Positions 1-9,696 of a stretch of 64,000 nucleotides of DNA are shown here, one piece after another. Under the pieces are notes generated by a model, which saw only the letters and a list, made by a program, of their open reading frames with translations, was not told where the DNA came from and ran no database searches. The DNA is taken from contig JAIETF010000011.1 of NCBI GenBank assembly GCA_019745415.1, forward strand, positions 1 through 64,000, written 5' to 3'. Source of the stretch: Candidatus Obscuribacterales bacterium (lineage in GTDB: Bacteria; Cyanobacteriota; Vampirovibrionia; Obscuribacterales; Obscuribacteraceae). The position numbers and the translations under genes were made by a program. How positions within the stretch are numbered: the stretch's first letter is position 1; each line of letters opens with the position of its first letter.

Positions 1-132
1 AACTCTCAAATCTAGGCAATCGCTCACAGACTCAGGTCTTTAATAACTCTCAAATCTAGGCAATCGCTCACAGACTCAGGTCTTTAATAACTCTCAAATC
101 TAGGCAATCGCTCACAGACTCTTGTCTTGAAT
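1..132. repeat. 44-bp tandem repeat, at least 3 copies, running off the left edge
   Basis: Units lie at 1-44, 45-88 and 89-132. The first two are identical; the third diverges in its last dozen bases. A more degenerate fourth copy may follow at about 138-170. The units directly abut without unique spacers, so this is not a CRISPR array. The array starts at the window edge and its full length is unknown. Confidence 0.9.
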
Positions 133-232
133 GATTCGTAGAACTAGCCAATTGCTCAGCCTTAGATGAGGCTAAAAACAGAAGAACCCTGCCGAGAAGC
201 AGAGTTCTTTTGTTTGACCCCGAGCAAAACTT

Positions 233-880
233 TTACCAGCTAAGTGCGCCTTGTCTGAGCGGCATCTCTTTTCTAATATCTTTATCCATGTCTCTTTCCG
301 GCTTTTCTTGAGGTGGTTTGGGTTGCGGCAATTTCGGCACAGGCAACTCACTTCTGTCAGTTGGGCAGAATTCTTTACCTGGATAGAGTGGATATAAGAA
401 GCCTGGATCTTTGATAGCTTCTTGCGAGCCGCCCGGTCGGCGTTCTTGAGAGGGCGGGTGAGGTTGCATGTTGCGCGGCTTATCAGCGGGCTGACTTTCT
501 TGAGCGTGCGGGGGGGATTGCATGTTGCGCGGCTTATCGACTGGCTGCGCTTCTTGGGCGCTCGCTCTGGGCTGCATATCTTTAGGCTGGGCATGAAAGA
601 CAATTGAGCCATCAAGTTGGATCTGCCCGGGAGCGACTTGTTTGTTGCCTGTATCTGTCTGTCTGTAGATCTCTTTGAGGATCTCTAGTTTGCTCTCATT
701 GTAGACTGGTCCGCCGCTTCGTCCACCGTCTTTCAGGCGTTCGTGGTCGCGAGGGCTGAATTCTTGTGGTGTGTATAATTCTTCATAGAGACTGCGTTCG
801 CTCACTGCACCGCGATTGATGTTTTGGTTCTCGGTTTGTTGGCGATAAGCGAGATCATCGTTGCTGGTAATTCGGTCCAT
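233..880 (-). CDS. Hypothetical Pro/Gln-rich protein with internal repeats
   Basis: This is a 215-residue protein that I do not recognise. There is no signal peptide or membrane segment. The N-terminal ~90 residues are polar and charged. Residues ~95-150 hold about three ~19-residue degenerate repeats built around KPRNMQ and AQEAQP/AQESQP, and the C-terminus has a PKLPQPKPPQEKP stretch, so much of the chain is probably disordered. The ATG at 880 has a GAGGA element about 9 nt upstream, which supports this start. It is oriented away from the kinase gene to its right and seems to be a single-gene unit. The repeat structure and codon-like composition support a real gene, but the function is unknown. 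It may be a cell-envelope or scaffold-type protein, which is a guess. Confidence 0.6.
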   Translation of the reverse strand: MDRITSNDDLAYRQQTENQNINRGAVSERSLYEELYTPQEFSPRDHERLKDGGRSGGPVYNESKLEILKEIYRQTDTGNKQVAPGQIQLDGSIVFHAQPKDMQPRASAQEAQPVDKPRNMQSPPHAQESQPADKPRNMQPHPPSQERRPGGSQEAIKDPGFLYPLYPGKEFCPTDRSELPVPKLPQPKPPQEKPERDMDKDIRKEMPLRQGALSW

Positions 881-1102
881 ATTCGGGGTCCTCGAAGAAA
901 ATTTGATGCTCTAAAGATAATCGGCAGAGCCGACCGAAAGGTGACTCTTCTGTGACCGAACCGTGACCAAGTCTGCAAGCAAATAGAAATAGCCGCCTTT
1001 AAATAGCGGGTGGATTGGTCGGCTTTTCACGAAATTTTTATATATAGAGCTCTATATTACAGGCCTAATTTATTTTCTTATCAACGGAAGACTGCATTGA
1101 GA

Positions 1103-3220
1103 ATGACTCAGGTACAAGGCTCGCCGCAAGAGCCTGATATTGCCTACCAGAATTCTCCAAGTGCTCTTGGGGTCTCCGAACTCGCGCCGGGGCAAGAGTT
1201 TGCCGGCGTCTATCAGATCAAGCGGTCCTTGGGCGGGGGCGGCATGGGGCGGGTCTATGAGGTTGTCCATAAATATTTAGAGAAGCCCATGGCTCTCAAA
1301 GTATTCCAATCGGTAAGTGGAAATATCTCAAACAGTGAGTTTCAGCGTACTCTCAAAGAGGCGAGGGCCCTTTCGCGGCTGGCTCATCGCAATATAGTCA
1401 AAGTCTATGATGTGGCCACCGATGGAAAGTGCGCTTACTTTTCAATGGAGCTTGTGCAGGGTGAGAGTCTTGAAACCCTCTTGAGCAAGCTCGGATCGCT
1501 TTCGCCGTCTTTGGCCTTTCAAATATTCGGGCAGTTGATGGAAGCCCTCGACTATGCCCATAACCGTGGTGTTATTCACCGAGACATCAAGCCCGGCAAT
1601 ATCATGATTGTTTGGCAGTCCGACGGCAGCGCCAAGGTCAAGCTAGTTGATTTCGGCATTGCCAGCTTTTATGGAGAAGCTTCTAATTCCATCTCTCTGA
1701 CAAAGAGCGGCGAGGTGCTGGGGAGTCCGCTTTATATGAGTCCGGAGCAAGCCGTAGGTCAGAGAGTTGATAAGCGCACCGATATTTATTCTTGTGGTTT
1801 AGTGCTTTATGAAATGCTTACCGGTCAGCGCATTTTTCAGGGTGAGTCGGCCATGCTCACCCTGGGCATGCATATCAGCGAAGACCCAGTGCCGATTTTA
1901 TTGGAGAAGTTTGGAGAAGATTCGCCGGCGGCAAAAGTGATTGCCGGTTGTCTTGAGAAAGAGCGTGATCGCCGCTATCACATTGCCGGTGAAGTTCTCG
2001 ATGATTTGAATCATCTTGAGCTCTATCCTTTTCGCTATCAAGGCGCCATTTTGAGAAGCAAGAGTAGCCCGCGCACCAGCCAAAATAAACTTGAAGCAAG
2101 ACAGTTGTATACCAGCTCTCTCAGCCCTGGTCGGACCATGCCATGGGCTGTTCTTGCTTGCTTCTTTCTTATTCTTGCCGGGCTCAGTCTTGGTTTGATT
2201 TTTTATGCCACGAGAGACTCCAAGGTCGGTGCCGGTAAGCTGACCACTGTGCCAAGCTCTATTTCTGTCAAACAAGATGAGGCGGCACAGACAGAGCAGC
2301 GCCAAAACAATGATGAAATGGCCAAACTTGATGCATATCTCTCTGCTACCACCCCTTTTTCTCGGCTTGAGAAGCGAGAAGGGCGTCTCTGTCGTGTCTT
2401 TAGCTTTGCCAAAGATAGTTCGATAGGCTTTATCATAAATTCGAGCGGACTGCCTAGCGATGCTGCCGGCGACTTGGTTTTTGCCGCCGATGAAGAACTG
2501 GCATTCGTGCCCTTCACCAGTATCGGTCGCTATCCGAAACTCTTCCAGCGCTTTCGCTCGGATGACTTTGTCGCTGTCGAGATCAGGCGTAATCTTTCGG
2601 TCAATAGCGAGACACTTTCTCATCTTACCCATATGAAGAAACTGCGCCGTTTGGTGCTGGAAAGCACTGACGTGCGCAATGACCTTTGTGAGACTCTCAA
2701 TCAGCTTCCCGCTCTCGATGACTTGACTATCAGCGGCAGTCGAGTCGAGCCTGAAGCTTTGGCTAAGTGGCGGGGGGTGGCTAAGCTCAAGCACTTACGA
2801 TATAGCGCTTCCGCCACCACGGCTAGTTTGCTTGATGCCATCAAAAGCGCCACCGACCTAGAGAGTCTCAGCATTTACGGTTTAGAAATAAATGCCGCTG
2901 ATTTGAAGACTCTGACTAAGTTTAAGAAGCTGGCGCAGCTCAAGTTTACCGAGCCAGACTTGACTGCAGAAGACCTTGCCGTCTTGACCGCTCTGCCTGA
3001 GTTGCAAACATTAAGAGTAAATGGCTGTGTAGTGGGACCAATATTTGAGCCGGTTATAGCTAAGTTCCAAAAACTGAGGTTTATGGAAGCCCCCTTTGCT
3101 TACTGGACTTATATTGATTACGCCAAACTGAAGAAAGATCGAAAAGGCAAGCCCGCACTAAACTTGCGCGAGACAAGAGTGGTCGATCTAGAAGACGGAC
3201 TTGCGGCGGAGTTCGAGTGA
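1103..3220 (+). CDS. Membrane Ser/Thr protein kinase with C-terminal LRR-like sensor region
   Basis: This is a Hanks-type (PknB-like) kinase. Numbering from the ATG at 1103: Gly-rich loop GGGGMGRV around 44-51, ATP-anchoring Lys66 in ALKVF, catalytic HRDIKPGN at 159-166, DFG at 183-185 and an activation-loop end SPLYMSPEQ near 208-216. One hydrophobic helix (about 348-369) separates the cytoplasmic kinase from a C-terminal domain. That domain contains leucine-rich-repeat-like segments from about 520 to 690, such as LRRLVLES, LDDLTIS and LESLSIYG. The open frame extends to a GTG at 1010, but the extra 31 residues look unlike a kinase N-terminus, and the second kinase in this window also begins MTQV, so I prefer 1103. 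Neither start has a strong SD. The role is presumably sensing and phosphorylation signalling; the substrate is unknown. Confidence 0.9.
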   Translation: MTQVQGSPQEPDIAYQNSPSALGVSELAPGQEFAGVYQIKRSLGGGGMGRVYEVVHKYLEKPMALKVFQSVSGNISNSEFQRTLKEARALSRLAHRNIVKVYDVATDGKCAYFSMELVQGESLETLLSKLGSLSPSLAFQIFGQLMEALDYAHNRGVIHRDIKPGNIMIVWQSDGSAKVKLVDFGIASFYGEASNSISLTKSGEVLGSPLYMSPEQAVGQRVDKRTDIYSCGLVLYEMLTGQRIFQGESAMLTLGMHISEDPVPILLEKFGEDSPAAKVIAGCLEKERDRRYHIAGEVLDDLNHLELYPFRYQGAILRSKSSPRTSQNKLEARQLYTSSLSPGRTMPWAVLACFFLILAGLSLGLIFYATRDSKVGAGKLTTVPSSISVKQDEAAQTEQRQNNDEMAKLDAYLSATTPFSRLEKREGRLCRVFSFAKDSSIGFIINSSGLPSDAAGDLVFAADEELAFVPFTSIGRYPKLFQRFRSDDFVAVEIRRNLSVNSETLSHLTHMKKLRRLVLESTDVRNDLCETLNQLPALDDLTISGSRVEPEALAKWRGVAKLKHLRYSASATTASLLDAIKSATDLESLSIYGLEINAADLKTLTKFKKLAQLKFTEPDLTAEDLAVLTALPELQTLRVNGCVVGPIFEPVIAKFQKLRFMEAPFAYWTYIDYAKLKKDRKGKPALNLRETRVVDLEDGLAAEFE

Positions 3221-3308
3221 TGCGGCGGATGTGGCATAATCTCTTTAACCCGCTTTGAACGGGCTATTGGGATTAATGTTTTTGCTCAACTTTATTGGGA
3301 AAGGCGAT

Positions 3309-4313
3309 ATGGAAACCAAACTGGCTGGCAGAAGGGTGCTGGTGACTGGCTGTGCCGGTTTTTTGGGACCTTGGGTTTGTGAGCTTTTGCTCGAGAAAGG
3401 TGCGCAAGTTGTCGGTCTCGATAGAGAGTACAAAGATGCTTCTCGAATTTACGAAGTGCAGCGCCGCTTTCCTTCTCTCAAGCTGGTAAATATAGATATA
3501 GAGCATTATGATGCGCTCTATAAAACCATTGCCGAAGAAGGTATCGAGGTGATTTTTCATTTGGCCGCCCAAGCCATTGTGGGAGTCGCCAACGAAAATC
3601 CTCTGCCGACCTTTGCTTCCAATATCATGGGCACCTGGAATCTCATGGAATCTGTTCGCCTTTTGCTGAACCAGGGGGCCAAGATTGAAGCCCTGGTGGT
3701 GGCCTCGTCAGACAAAGCATACGGCGACCAAGAAGTTCTGCCATACCTGGAAGATGCACCGATGCAGGGGCGTTTTCCCTATGATGTTTCGAAAAGCTGC
3801 GCCGATTTGATAACCCGCTCATACTTCCATTCTTATTGCTTACCGGTGGCTGTTACTCGTTGCGGCAATCTTTATGGCGGTGGCGACCTAAACTTCAGCC
3901 GTATTGTTCCTGGCACAATCAAGGCTGTGCTTGCCGGTGAGGCGCCGCTGATAAGATCAGACGGTTCGCCGGTGCGTGACTATATTTTTGTCAAAGACGC
4001 AGCTCGGGCTAACATTGCTCTTGCCGAGAGACTATTGGACGATAAATCTATCGCCGGCATGGCTTTCAACATTAGTAACGATGCCCCTGTCTCGGTATTA
4101 CAAATTGTAGAGTCTATTCTCAAAACTCTCAAACGAGAGGATCTCAAGCCGGTGGTGCTCAACCAGGCCAGTCGCGAGATTCAGGCACAATATCTCAGCT
4201 CTGCCCGTATGCGCGAGATTTTGGGCTGGGCGCCGCAATATAGTCTTGAGCAAGGCTTGACTGAGGCTGCCGCCTGGTATGGCTCTCATCTTGCCAGGGT
4301 GGCGGCTAAATAA
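3309..4313 (+). CDS. NAD-dependent sugar epimerase/dehydratase (CDP-glucose 4,6-dehydratase-like)
   Basis: This is an extended SDR of 334 residues. The Rossmann motif GCAGFLG lies at 14-20, the active-site segment SSDKAYG at 133-139 and the catalytic YxxxK pair at Tyr158/Lys162. SDKAYG and GGGDLNFSRIVPGT resemble the CDP-glucose 4,6-dehydratase (RfbG) and GDP-mannose dehydratase groups, so it probably oxidises and dehydrates a nucleotide sugar for surface polysaccharide. The exact substrate cannot be read from sequence. Upstream TTG (3255) and ATG (3276) starts are possible, but the ATG at 3309 has AAAGG about 5 nt upstream and puts the Rossmann motif at the normal distance from the N-terminus. 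The next gene, phosphoglucomutase, would supply glucose-1-phosphate for NDP-sugar synthesis. Confidence 0.85.
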   Translation: METKLAGRRVLVTGCAGFLGPWVCELLLEKGAQVVGLDREYKDASRIYEVQRRFPSLKLVNIDIEHYDALYKTIAEEGIEVIFHLAAQAIVGVANENPLPTFASNIMGTWNLMESVRLLLNQGAKIEALVVASSDKAYGDQEVLPYLEDAPMQGRFPYDVSKSCADLITRSYFHSYCLPVAVTRCGNLYGGGDLNFSRIVPGTIKAVLAGEAPLIRSDGSPVRDYIFVKDAARANIALAERLLDDKSIAGMAFNISNDAPVSVLQIVESILKTLKREDLKPVVLNQASREIQAQYLSSARMREILGWAPQYSLEQGLTEAAAWYGSHLARVAAK

Positions 4314-4379
4314 CCAACGATTTGCCAGTCGGGCTCTTTTTATTTATCATATGAGCTTTGCATACTGAGGAGATAGCTC

Positions 4380-6032
4380 ATGCTGAGCCCATTAGCTGGT
4401 AAACCGGCCACCGACGAAATGCTCGTCAATGTTCCCCGTCTGGTAACCACCTATTACACCGACAAGCCCGACGTCTCGCAGCCTTCTGAAAGAGTCGCTT
4501 TTGGTACTTCCGGGCACCGCGGCTCCTCTCTCAACCGAGCTTTCAACGAAGAACACATATTGGCAATCACCCAAGCCATTTGTTTCTATCGCCAAGAAAA
4601 CGGCATCAACGGACCGCTATATCTTGGTATCGATACCCATGCTCTTTCCGAGCCCGCCTTTGCCAGCGCTCTGGAAGTGTTGGCCGCCAATGAAGTCAAT
4701 GTCATGATCGACCAAGAGCTTGGCTTCACCCCTACTCCTGCTATTTCGCTGGCTATTTTGAATTACAACCAAGGTCGCAAGAGCGGCTTAGCTGACGGTA
4801 TAGTGATCACTCCCTCGCATAACCCACCTCAAGACGGTGGCTTCAAGTACAATCCGCCCTCCGGTGGACCGGCCGACACCAATATCACTGGTTGGGTCGA
4901 GAAGAAAGCCAATGAGCTTATCGCCGCCGGCTTGAAAGGTGTGAAACGGGTTCCTTTCAGACAAGCAATGGCCGCTTCCACTACCCACAGATTTGATTAT
5001 GTTGGGCTCTATGTCAAAGAACTAGCATCTGTAATCGACATGGACGCCATCGCCAAGTCGGGCATCAAGGCTGCCGTAGACCCCTTGGGCGGCGCCGGTA
5101 TCGCTTATTGGGAGCGCCTCACTGTCGACTATAAGTTGCCCATCACCGTGGTCAACAAGAAGGTCGACCCATCATTCTCATTCATGCACGTTGACTGGGA
5201 CGGTAAGATTCGCATGGATTGCTCATCGCCCTATGCCATGGCCGGGCTTATCAAAATGTGTGAACACTATGACTTGGCCTTCGCCAACGACACCGACCAC
5301 GATAGACACGGCATCGTCACCCCTGCCGGTCTGATGAATCCCAATCATTTCCTCTCGGTGGCTATCGACTATCTCTTCCAGAATCGCACCAATTGGCGTA
5401 AAGATGCCGCCATCGGTAAGACTGTCGTGAGCACTTCGCTCATCGATCGTATTGCCGCCAAACTAGGGCGTAAACTGGTGGAAGTGCCGGTGGGCTTCAA
5501 ATGGTTCGTTGAAGGTCTAATTGACGGCTCCTTTGGCTTTGGCGGCGAAGAAAGCGCCGGGGCTTCTTTCTTGCGCAAAGACGGTTCTGTCTGGACTACC
5601 GACAAAGACGGTATTATCTTGGCTCTACTTTCTGCCGAAATCACCGCCGTCACCGGTAAAGATCCCGCCAAGCACTATGCTCGTTTGACCGAAGAGTTCG
5701 GCGCCCCCTGCTATGCCCGCATTGACGCGCCGGCCACTCCGGAAGAAAAGAACAAGCTGAAGAAGCTCTCGGCTGAAGACGTTAAGGCATCGGAATTTGC
5801 CGGAGAGAAAATAGTCGGCAAATATACCAGTGCGGCAGGCAATAACGAAGCGATCGGCGGTCTGAAAGTGGCTACCGAGAACGGTTGGTTTGCCGCCAGA
5901 CCTTCGGGAACAGAAGATGTTTACAAGATTTATGCCGAATCATTCAAATCGGAAGAGCATCTCAAACAAATTCAGAAAGAAGCCCAAGAACTGGTCAAGG
6001 AAGTGCTTTCTCCCCAGCCGCAAAAGGCTTAA
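4380..6032 (+). CDS. pgm: Phosphoglucomutase (alpha-D-glucose phosphate-specific)
   Basis: This enzyme interconverts glucose-1-phosphate and glucose-6-phosphate in glycogen and nucleotide-sugar metabolism. The 550-residue length matches the bacterial Pgm family. Motifs in order: FGTSGHRGS at 41-49, the phosphoserine loop TPSHNPP at 144-150 with Ser146, the metal site DTDHDR at 304-309, the sugar-binding GEESAGAS near 385 and the phosphate-binding ARPSGTED near 504. The ATG has a good SD (GAGGAG, about 8 nt upstream). It follows the SDR gene by 66 bp on the same strand and may be co-transcribed with it. Confidence 0.97.
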   Translation: MLSPLAGKPATDEMLVNVPRLVTTYYTDKPDVSQPSERVAFGTSGHRGSSLNRAFNEEHILAITQAICFYRQENGINGPLYLGIDTHALSEPAFASALEVLAANEVNVMIDQELGFTPTPAISLAILNYNQGRKSGLADGIVITPSHNPPQDGGFKYNPPSGGPADTNITGWVEKKANELIAAGLKGVKRVPFRQAMAASTTHRFDYVGLYVKELASVIDMDAIAKSGIKAAVDPLGGAGIAYWERLTVDYKLPITVVNKKVDPSFSFMHVDWDGKIRMDCSSPYAMAGLIKMCEHYDLAFANDTDHDRHGIVTPAGLMNPNHFLSVAIDYLFQNRTNWRKDAAIGKTVVSTSLIDRIAAKLGRKLVEVPVGFKWFVEGLIDGSFGFGGEESAGASFLRKDGSVWTTDKDGIILALLSAEITAVTGKDPAKHYARLTEEFGAPCYARIDAPATPEEKNKLKKLSAEDVKASEFAGEKIVGKYTSAAGNNEAIGGLKVATENGWFAARPSGTEDVYKIYAESFKSEEHLKQIQKEAQELVKEVLSPQPQKA

Positions 6033-6107
6033 GGTCTGTTCGTAGAAACCCGATTTACACTATTGGGGCGCTGACTAAACTAAGAGTATCTACTCTGGTT
6101 TTCTTTC

Positions 6108-7034
6108 ATGCCTAACCCCATTCAAATTGCAGAAATCGCGCAAGCCGCTGGACGGGCTGCCGCGCCTCTGGCTAGGGAGCTGGCGGAGGAAGCTGCTCAA
6201 TTGCTTGGTCATGGCTCCCTGGCTAAATCTGGTTTGGCTGAAACTGGTTTGACTAGAACCGGCCTGCAATCGGCGGGTACAGAAACAGCTGCGAGGAAGC
6301 TGGCAATAAATGAAGCCCTGCCTAAACAGTTAGCTGCCGGAGAAGGTGGACGCGCCCTTAGCCTTAGCGAGGCGACCAGCCGGGCGGCGGCTGTACCCAA
6401 TCCGTATTTGGCGGAATTCAATGCTTTGCAGAAAGACCCGTCTTATCGCCGTGCCATTGATATAGCGCGCGGGCGAATTGATTCGAGCAGCAGCGAATAT
6501 TCGCTAGCCTTTCGCCAGCAAAGAGAAATGCGCTATGGTTTGACCAATAAATATGCCTGGGCAGTGCCCAGTCAAGAGGCTTTAGCCACTATTGCCGCAG
6601 AAGGTCGGGTGGTGGAAGCCGGCGCCGGTTCAGGCTATTGGGCGAGTCTTTTGCGGGCGATGAAGACCGATGTGATCGCCTTCGATAAGCATGGCACCGA
6701 CCTTGCCGCTAACCATTTTCATAAAGCCAGCCCGGTGAAAGCTTGGACCGATATAGCCAGGGGCGATGCCGCGGCGGTAAAGCCCCATGGTGATCGTTCG
6801 CTTTTCATGAGCTTCCCGCCGCACGACGAACCTTTTGCCTATGACGTGCTCAAAAACTATCGCGGCAATCGTTTTGTCTATGTCGGCGAAGGTCCCGGCG
6901 GCGTCACCGGCGACGATAAGTTTTTCAACTTGCTGGCTAAGCGCTGGAAAGAAGAGAAAACAGTGGCTATACCAAATTGGGAAGCTTCGGATGGTTTTCT
7001 GCGCGACGCTCTCACTGTTTATGTCAGGCGCTAG
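6108..7034 (+). CDS. SAM-dependent methyltransferase-like protein
   Basis: This is a 308-residue protein. The N-terminal ~95 residues are Ala/Gly-rich with heptad-like TGL/SGL repeats and look unrelated to the enzyme core. Residues about 168-177 read VVEAGAGSGYW, a class I SAM-binding motif, followed by an acidic-type second strand (VIAFDKHG). A segment near 226, FMSFPPHDEPFAYD, has the position and PP core of a methyltransferase motif IV. The target is unknown; the layout resembles an uncharacterised class I methyltransferase group also found in protists. No clear SD precedes the ATG. The upstream gene is pgm, but no functional link is visible. Confidence 0.7.
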   Translation: MPNPIQIAEIAQAAGRAAAPLARELAEEAAQLLGHGSLAKSGLAETGLTRTGLQSAGTETAARKLAINEALPKQLAAGEGGRALSLSEATSRAAAVPNPYLAEFNALQKDPSYRRAIDIARGRIDSSSSEYSLAFRQQREMRYGLTNKYAWAVPSQEALATIAAEGRVVEAGAGSGYWASLLRAMKTDVIAFDKHGTDLAANHFHKASPVKAWTDIARGDAAAVKPHGDRSLFMSFPPHDEPFAYDVLKNYRGNRFVYVGEGPGGVTGDDKFFNLLAKRWKEEKTVAIPNWEASDGFLRDALTVYVRR

Positions 7035-7192
7035 AGCTGAGCTGTTAATTGTCTGAATTGGACGGTGCCGGTCTGCAATCTATTAGGTTGGCGCCGCAAC
7101 TTTGTCTCAATCATCTGACACAACTTTGACATCGCCAAATTAGACACTCTTTGCACAAGGGCGTTGTCCGTTTTTCTTCAGGATTTACTAAG

Positions 7193-8185
7193 ATGGCAGA
7201 GAAAGACTTCGAGAATAGTTATCGTCAAGCTGATCAGCCCCAAGCCGTTGAAGCTTTGCATTCGTCAGTGGATTTTGAGGCGAACAATTTGACCAAGTCA
7301 CTAGTTGTTCAGGCTGAGCAGAATGGCAAGATGGAAGCTCAGGGTGTTTTGCCGACTTTGAGTATCGATTTTCTTAAGAGCGATCTTGCTTCGGTAGGCA
7401 ATAACTTTGACCGTGCCGTCGACGGTGAGTTTTCTAAGGGCAACCTTGCGTCCGATCTGGGTAACCACACCGTGGCGACTTTTAACGGTATGGCTGATGC
7501 CGCCCTGGAAGTAGCCGGCGCCGGTCGGCGCAACGACATGGTGGACAGTGCAGATTTATCTTTGGTGAATGAGGGCAAAGCAGTTTTCAATCAAGCGCTT
7601 GAAGAAAAGAACCCACAAGCCCTGAAAAACTTTTTGGACAAGGCTTTACCCGATGACGGCAGCCAAGCTGTCGAGAATGAGAGAGTAGCTTTGCTTGCCC
7701 GTCTGGCTCTAGAAAACAACGAAGACCTGAGCGGCGAAGCGCAGATGGGGGCAGCCTGGGCTGATATGCGCACTTTGCGGCAGGGGGGCGAGCAAGACTT
7801 CGCCAATGCCGAGCATTATCTGCTGCAGGCCTCTTATGGTGCTAGTCAGTACAAGGCTGAAGTAGCCACCGGTGCCATTTTGCCAACTGTTTATGATCTA
7901 GGCAAAGAAGCCATGGGCTTACGTGACGACCTTGCCGGTATGAGCCAGGAAGAGATGGCGGCTAGCCACCAGACCTGGGGCGAGCGAGCTGCCGCTGCTC
8001 AAGCGGGCGCCTTTTCTGATGGTACTATCCTTGGTGACGTCAAGAATGAAGCTATCGAGAGAGCTTCTGAAGTAATGAAGGTTTTGACTATTCCAGCTGG
8101 TTCTGAACCCAGTCTCAATCAGTATGCCTGGCAGATGGCCGGATTTAGCCGCGGACTTTCGGCAAGAGAAAAACCGCAATGGTAG
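7193..8185 (+). CDS. Hypothetical helical protein
   Basis: This 330-residue protein is not recognised. It has no signal peptide or transmembrane segment. The composition is Ala/Glu/Asp-rich and predicted helical, with repeated ALEEKNPQALKNFLDKAL-like and YLLQASYGASQYKAE segments that suggest degenerate TPR/Sel1-like helical pairs; this is pattern reading only. The frame opens at a TTG (7151), but the ATG at 7193 has AGGAT about 8 nt upstream and is preferred. It lies between the methyltransferase and a pentanucleotide repeat, alone on the plus strand. Confidence 0.65.
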   Translation: MAEKDFENSYRQADQPQAVEALHSSVDFEANNLTKSLVVQAEQNGKMEAQGVLPTLSIDFLKSDLASVGNNFDRAVDGEFSKGNLASDLGNHTVATFNGMADAALEVAGAGRRNDMVDSADLSLVNEGKAVFNQALEEKNPQALKNFLDKALPDDGSQAVENERVALLARLALENNEDLSGEAQMGAAWADMRTLRQGGEQDFANAEHYLLQASYGASQYKAEVATGAILPTVYDLGKEAMGLRDDLAGMSQEEMAASHQTWGERAAAAQAGAFSDGTILGDVKNEAIERASEVMKVLTIPAGSEPSLNQYAWQMAGFSRGLSAREKPQW

Positions 8186-8240
8186 AGAGCATTTTTTTTT
8201 GATTCGATTTGATTTGAGGCTAATTGGCTTAGCCTAGATT

Positions 8241-8278
8241 GGCTTGGCTTGGCTTGGCTTGGCTTGGCTTGGCTTGGC
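8241..8278. repeat. GGCTT pentanucleotide microsatellite (7 copies plus GGC)
   Basis: Seven perfect GGCTT units plus a partial one end two bases before the stop codon of the minus-strand TPR gene at 8280. Five-base units that slip could change the distance to the stop or the 3' end, but not the reading frame of the TPR gene, because the array lies outside it. Confidence 0.95.
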
Positions 8279-8279
8279 G

Positions 8280-9608
8280 TCAGCGCCGGCGAGGCTCTTT
8301 CGGTGGGGTCGGTTTTAGTGCTTCACTATCGTCTAGTTTCAGGGCTTTCCAACTGCCTGTCACCAGACCGTTCGCCTTGGCGCTCACTTGCTCGGCTTCT
8401 TTATCGCGACCGAGAGTCTTGAGCAGATCGGCAAGACCTTTTTCGGCATGCATAGTGTCTTTGTGAGTCGGTCCCAGTGCCACTTTTCTGATATTGATAC
8501 AATCGTTGTATTCTTTCTCTGCTTCGGCATAACGACCTTGCACGTGAAACAAAGTAGCCAGGTTGTGATGGCAAAGCGCTACCGAAGCATGACTCTTGCC
8601 GTAGGCGATGCTGTAAACTTGCAGACATTTTCTGGCATAGTTTTCGGCTTCGGTATAGCGACCCATCAAATAGTGCAGCCCGGCAAGGTGATGCCCGGTG
8701 TCGGCAACATTGGGGTGATTTGAGCCATAGAGAGAAATCTTCAGTTGCAGTGAACGACCCCAAATCATCTCGGCCTGTCCAAACTTTTCCATGGCAAAAA
8801 GCACTTCGCCGGCTTTGTCCAGCGCTTTTCCCAGCCGCGGATCTTTAGCAGCAAAGCCCTCCGCTTGCGAAATGGCTTGATTCCAAAATTCCAGAGCTTT
8901 GTCGTATTGTCCGTTGGCGAAGGCGGCTTCGGCTTTTTGCTCCAACTCTTCATAGGTCAGTGCTGGTTCTTTATTGGGCACTTCTGCCGCTGCTGCATCA
9001 AATCTTACTTTGGCAGACCAAGCGGCGTGTTCGGAAGCACCAGAGGCCGGCGGTGTCTGATTATTGGTTTGACTGGGTGGCGGCGTCGGTTGCACGGCAT
9101 TGAGCGAATTGTTAGACTGCCTGGCTTGGGCGGCTTTCTGGGCGCAGGCTCTTAGATTTTCAGCTTCCAACTCGCGGTGGGTTTGATTGAGCAAGTCGGC
9201 ATAGGCGTGTAAGACCTGTAAGACGCTGGCGTTTTCGCCGCCCAGTTGTTTGGTCTTTATGCTCAGTGCTGCTTTATATAAGGGCTCCGCCTGACCATAT
9301 TTTTGCTGCATATGATAAATCTGCCCCAGTCTAAAGGCAGAGTCGGCATATGACAAATGCTCGGTGCCGTGTATCTCGCGGAAAATATCGAGGATTTGAC
9401 GCCCGGTCTTTTCTGCTCTGCGGAACTTGAACTGTTTGGTGAGCACATCGGTCAGGCCAACCAGGGTAATGATATAGCGCTCGTCTGCTTTGCCGAAGTC
9501 TTCAGCTTCTAAGAGGGCGGTGGAAAGTAAGAGTTCAGCATACTCGTGATTGCCGGCTCTAGAGGCTTCAACAGCCAGTTTGAAAGGCTTCTGCCAGTCG
9601 TTATCCAT
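8280..9608 (-). CDS. TPR protein (kinesin-light-chain-like tetratricopeptide repeats)
   Basis: This 442-residue protein has two blocks of TPRs. The first (about 5-165) contains HLSYADSAFRLGQIYHMQQKYGQAEPLYKAAL, here cited by its core SYADSAFRLGQIY. The second (about 215-425) contains HPNVADTGHHLAGLHYLMGRY- and SHASVALCHHNLATLFHVQGRY-type repeats. The 42-residue spacing and the H-x-x-V-A-x-x-x-x-x-L-A pattern are those of TPR_10/TPR_12 units. A low-complexity Pro/Gln linker at about 165-200 separates the blocks. There is no signal peptide. The role is probably a protein-protein scaffold; partners are unknown. Confidence 0.85.
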   Translation of the reverse strand: MDNDWQKPFKLAVEASRAGNHEYAELLLSTALLEAEDFGKADERYIITLVGLTDVLTKQFKFRRAEKTGRQILDIFREIHGTEHLSYADSAFRLGQIYHMQQKYGQAEPLYKAALSIKTKQLGGENASVLQVLHAYADLLNQTHRELEAENLRACAQKAAQARQSNNSLNAVQPTPPPSQTNNQTPPASGASEHAAWSAKVRFDAAAAEVPNKEPALTYEELEQKAEAAFANGQYDKALEFWNQAISQAEGFAAKDPRLGKALDKAGEVLFAMEKFGQAEMIWGRSLQLKISLYGSNHPNVADTGHHLAGLHYLMGRYTEAENYARKCLQVYSIAYGKSHASVALCHHNLATLFHVQGRYAEAEKEYNDCINIRKVALGPTHKDTMHAEKGLADLLKTLGRDKEAEQVSAKANGLVTGSWKALKLDDSEALKPTPPKEPRRR

Positions 9609-9696
9609 TAAAAAGGGTATCCAGTCGAGGAGGAGGGCTATAGCTTATGTTTTTGCTTCTTTCCTCACGCTGATTATGCTTAAACAGATTGTTATA

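Noticed and set aside
1..132. CRISPR-like array
   Set aside because: The repeat units directly abut and have no unique spacers.
172..615. 147-codon minus-strand frame over the Pro-rich gene
   Set aside because: It runs in another frame of the 233-880 gene, whose repeats explain its apparent periodicity.
1898..2794. Long minus-strand frame over the first kinase gene
   Set aside because: Antisense shadow of the kinase, which has all conserved motifs on the plus strand.
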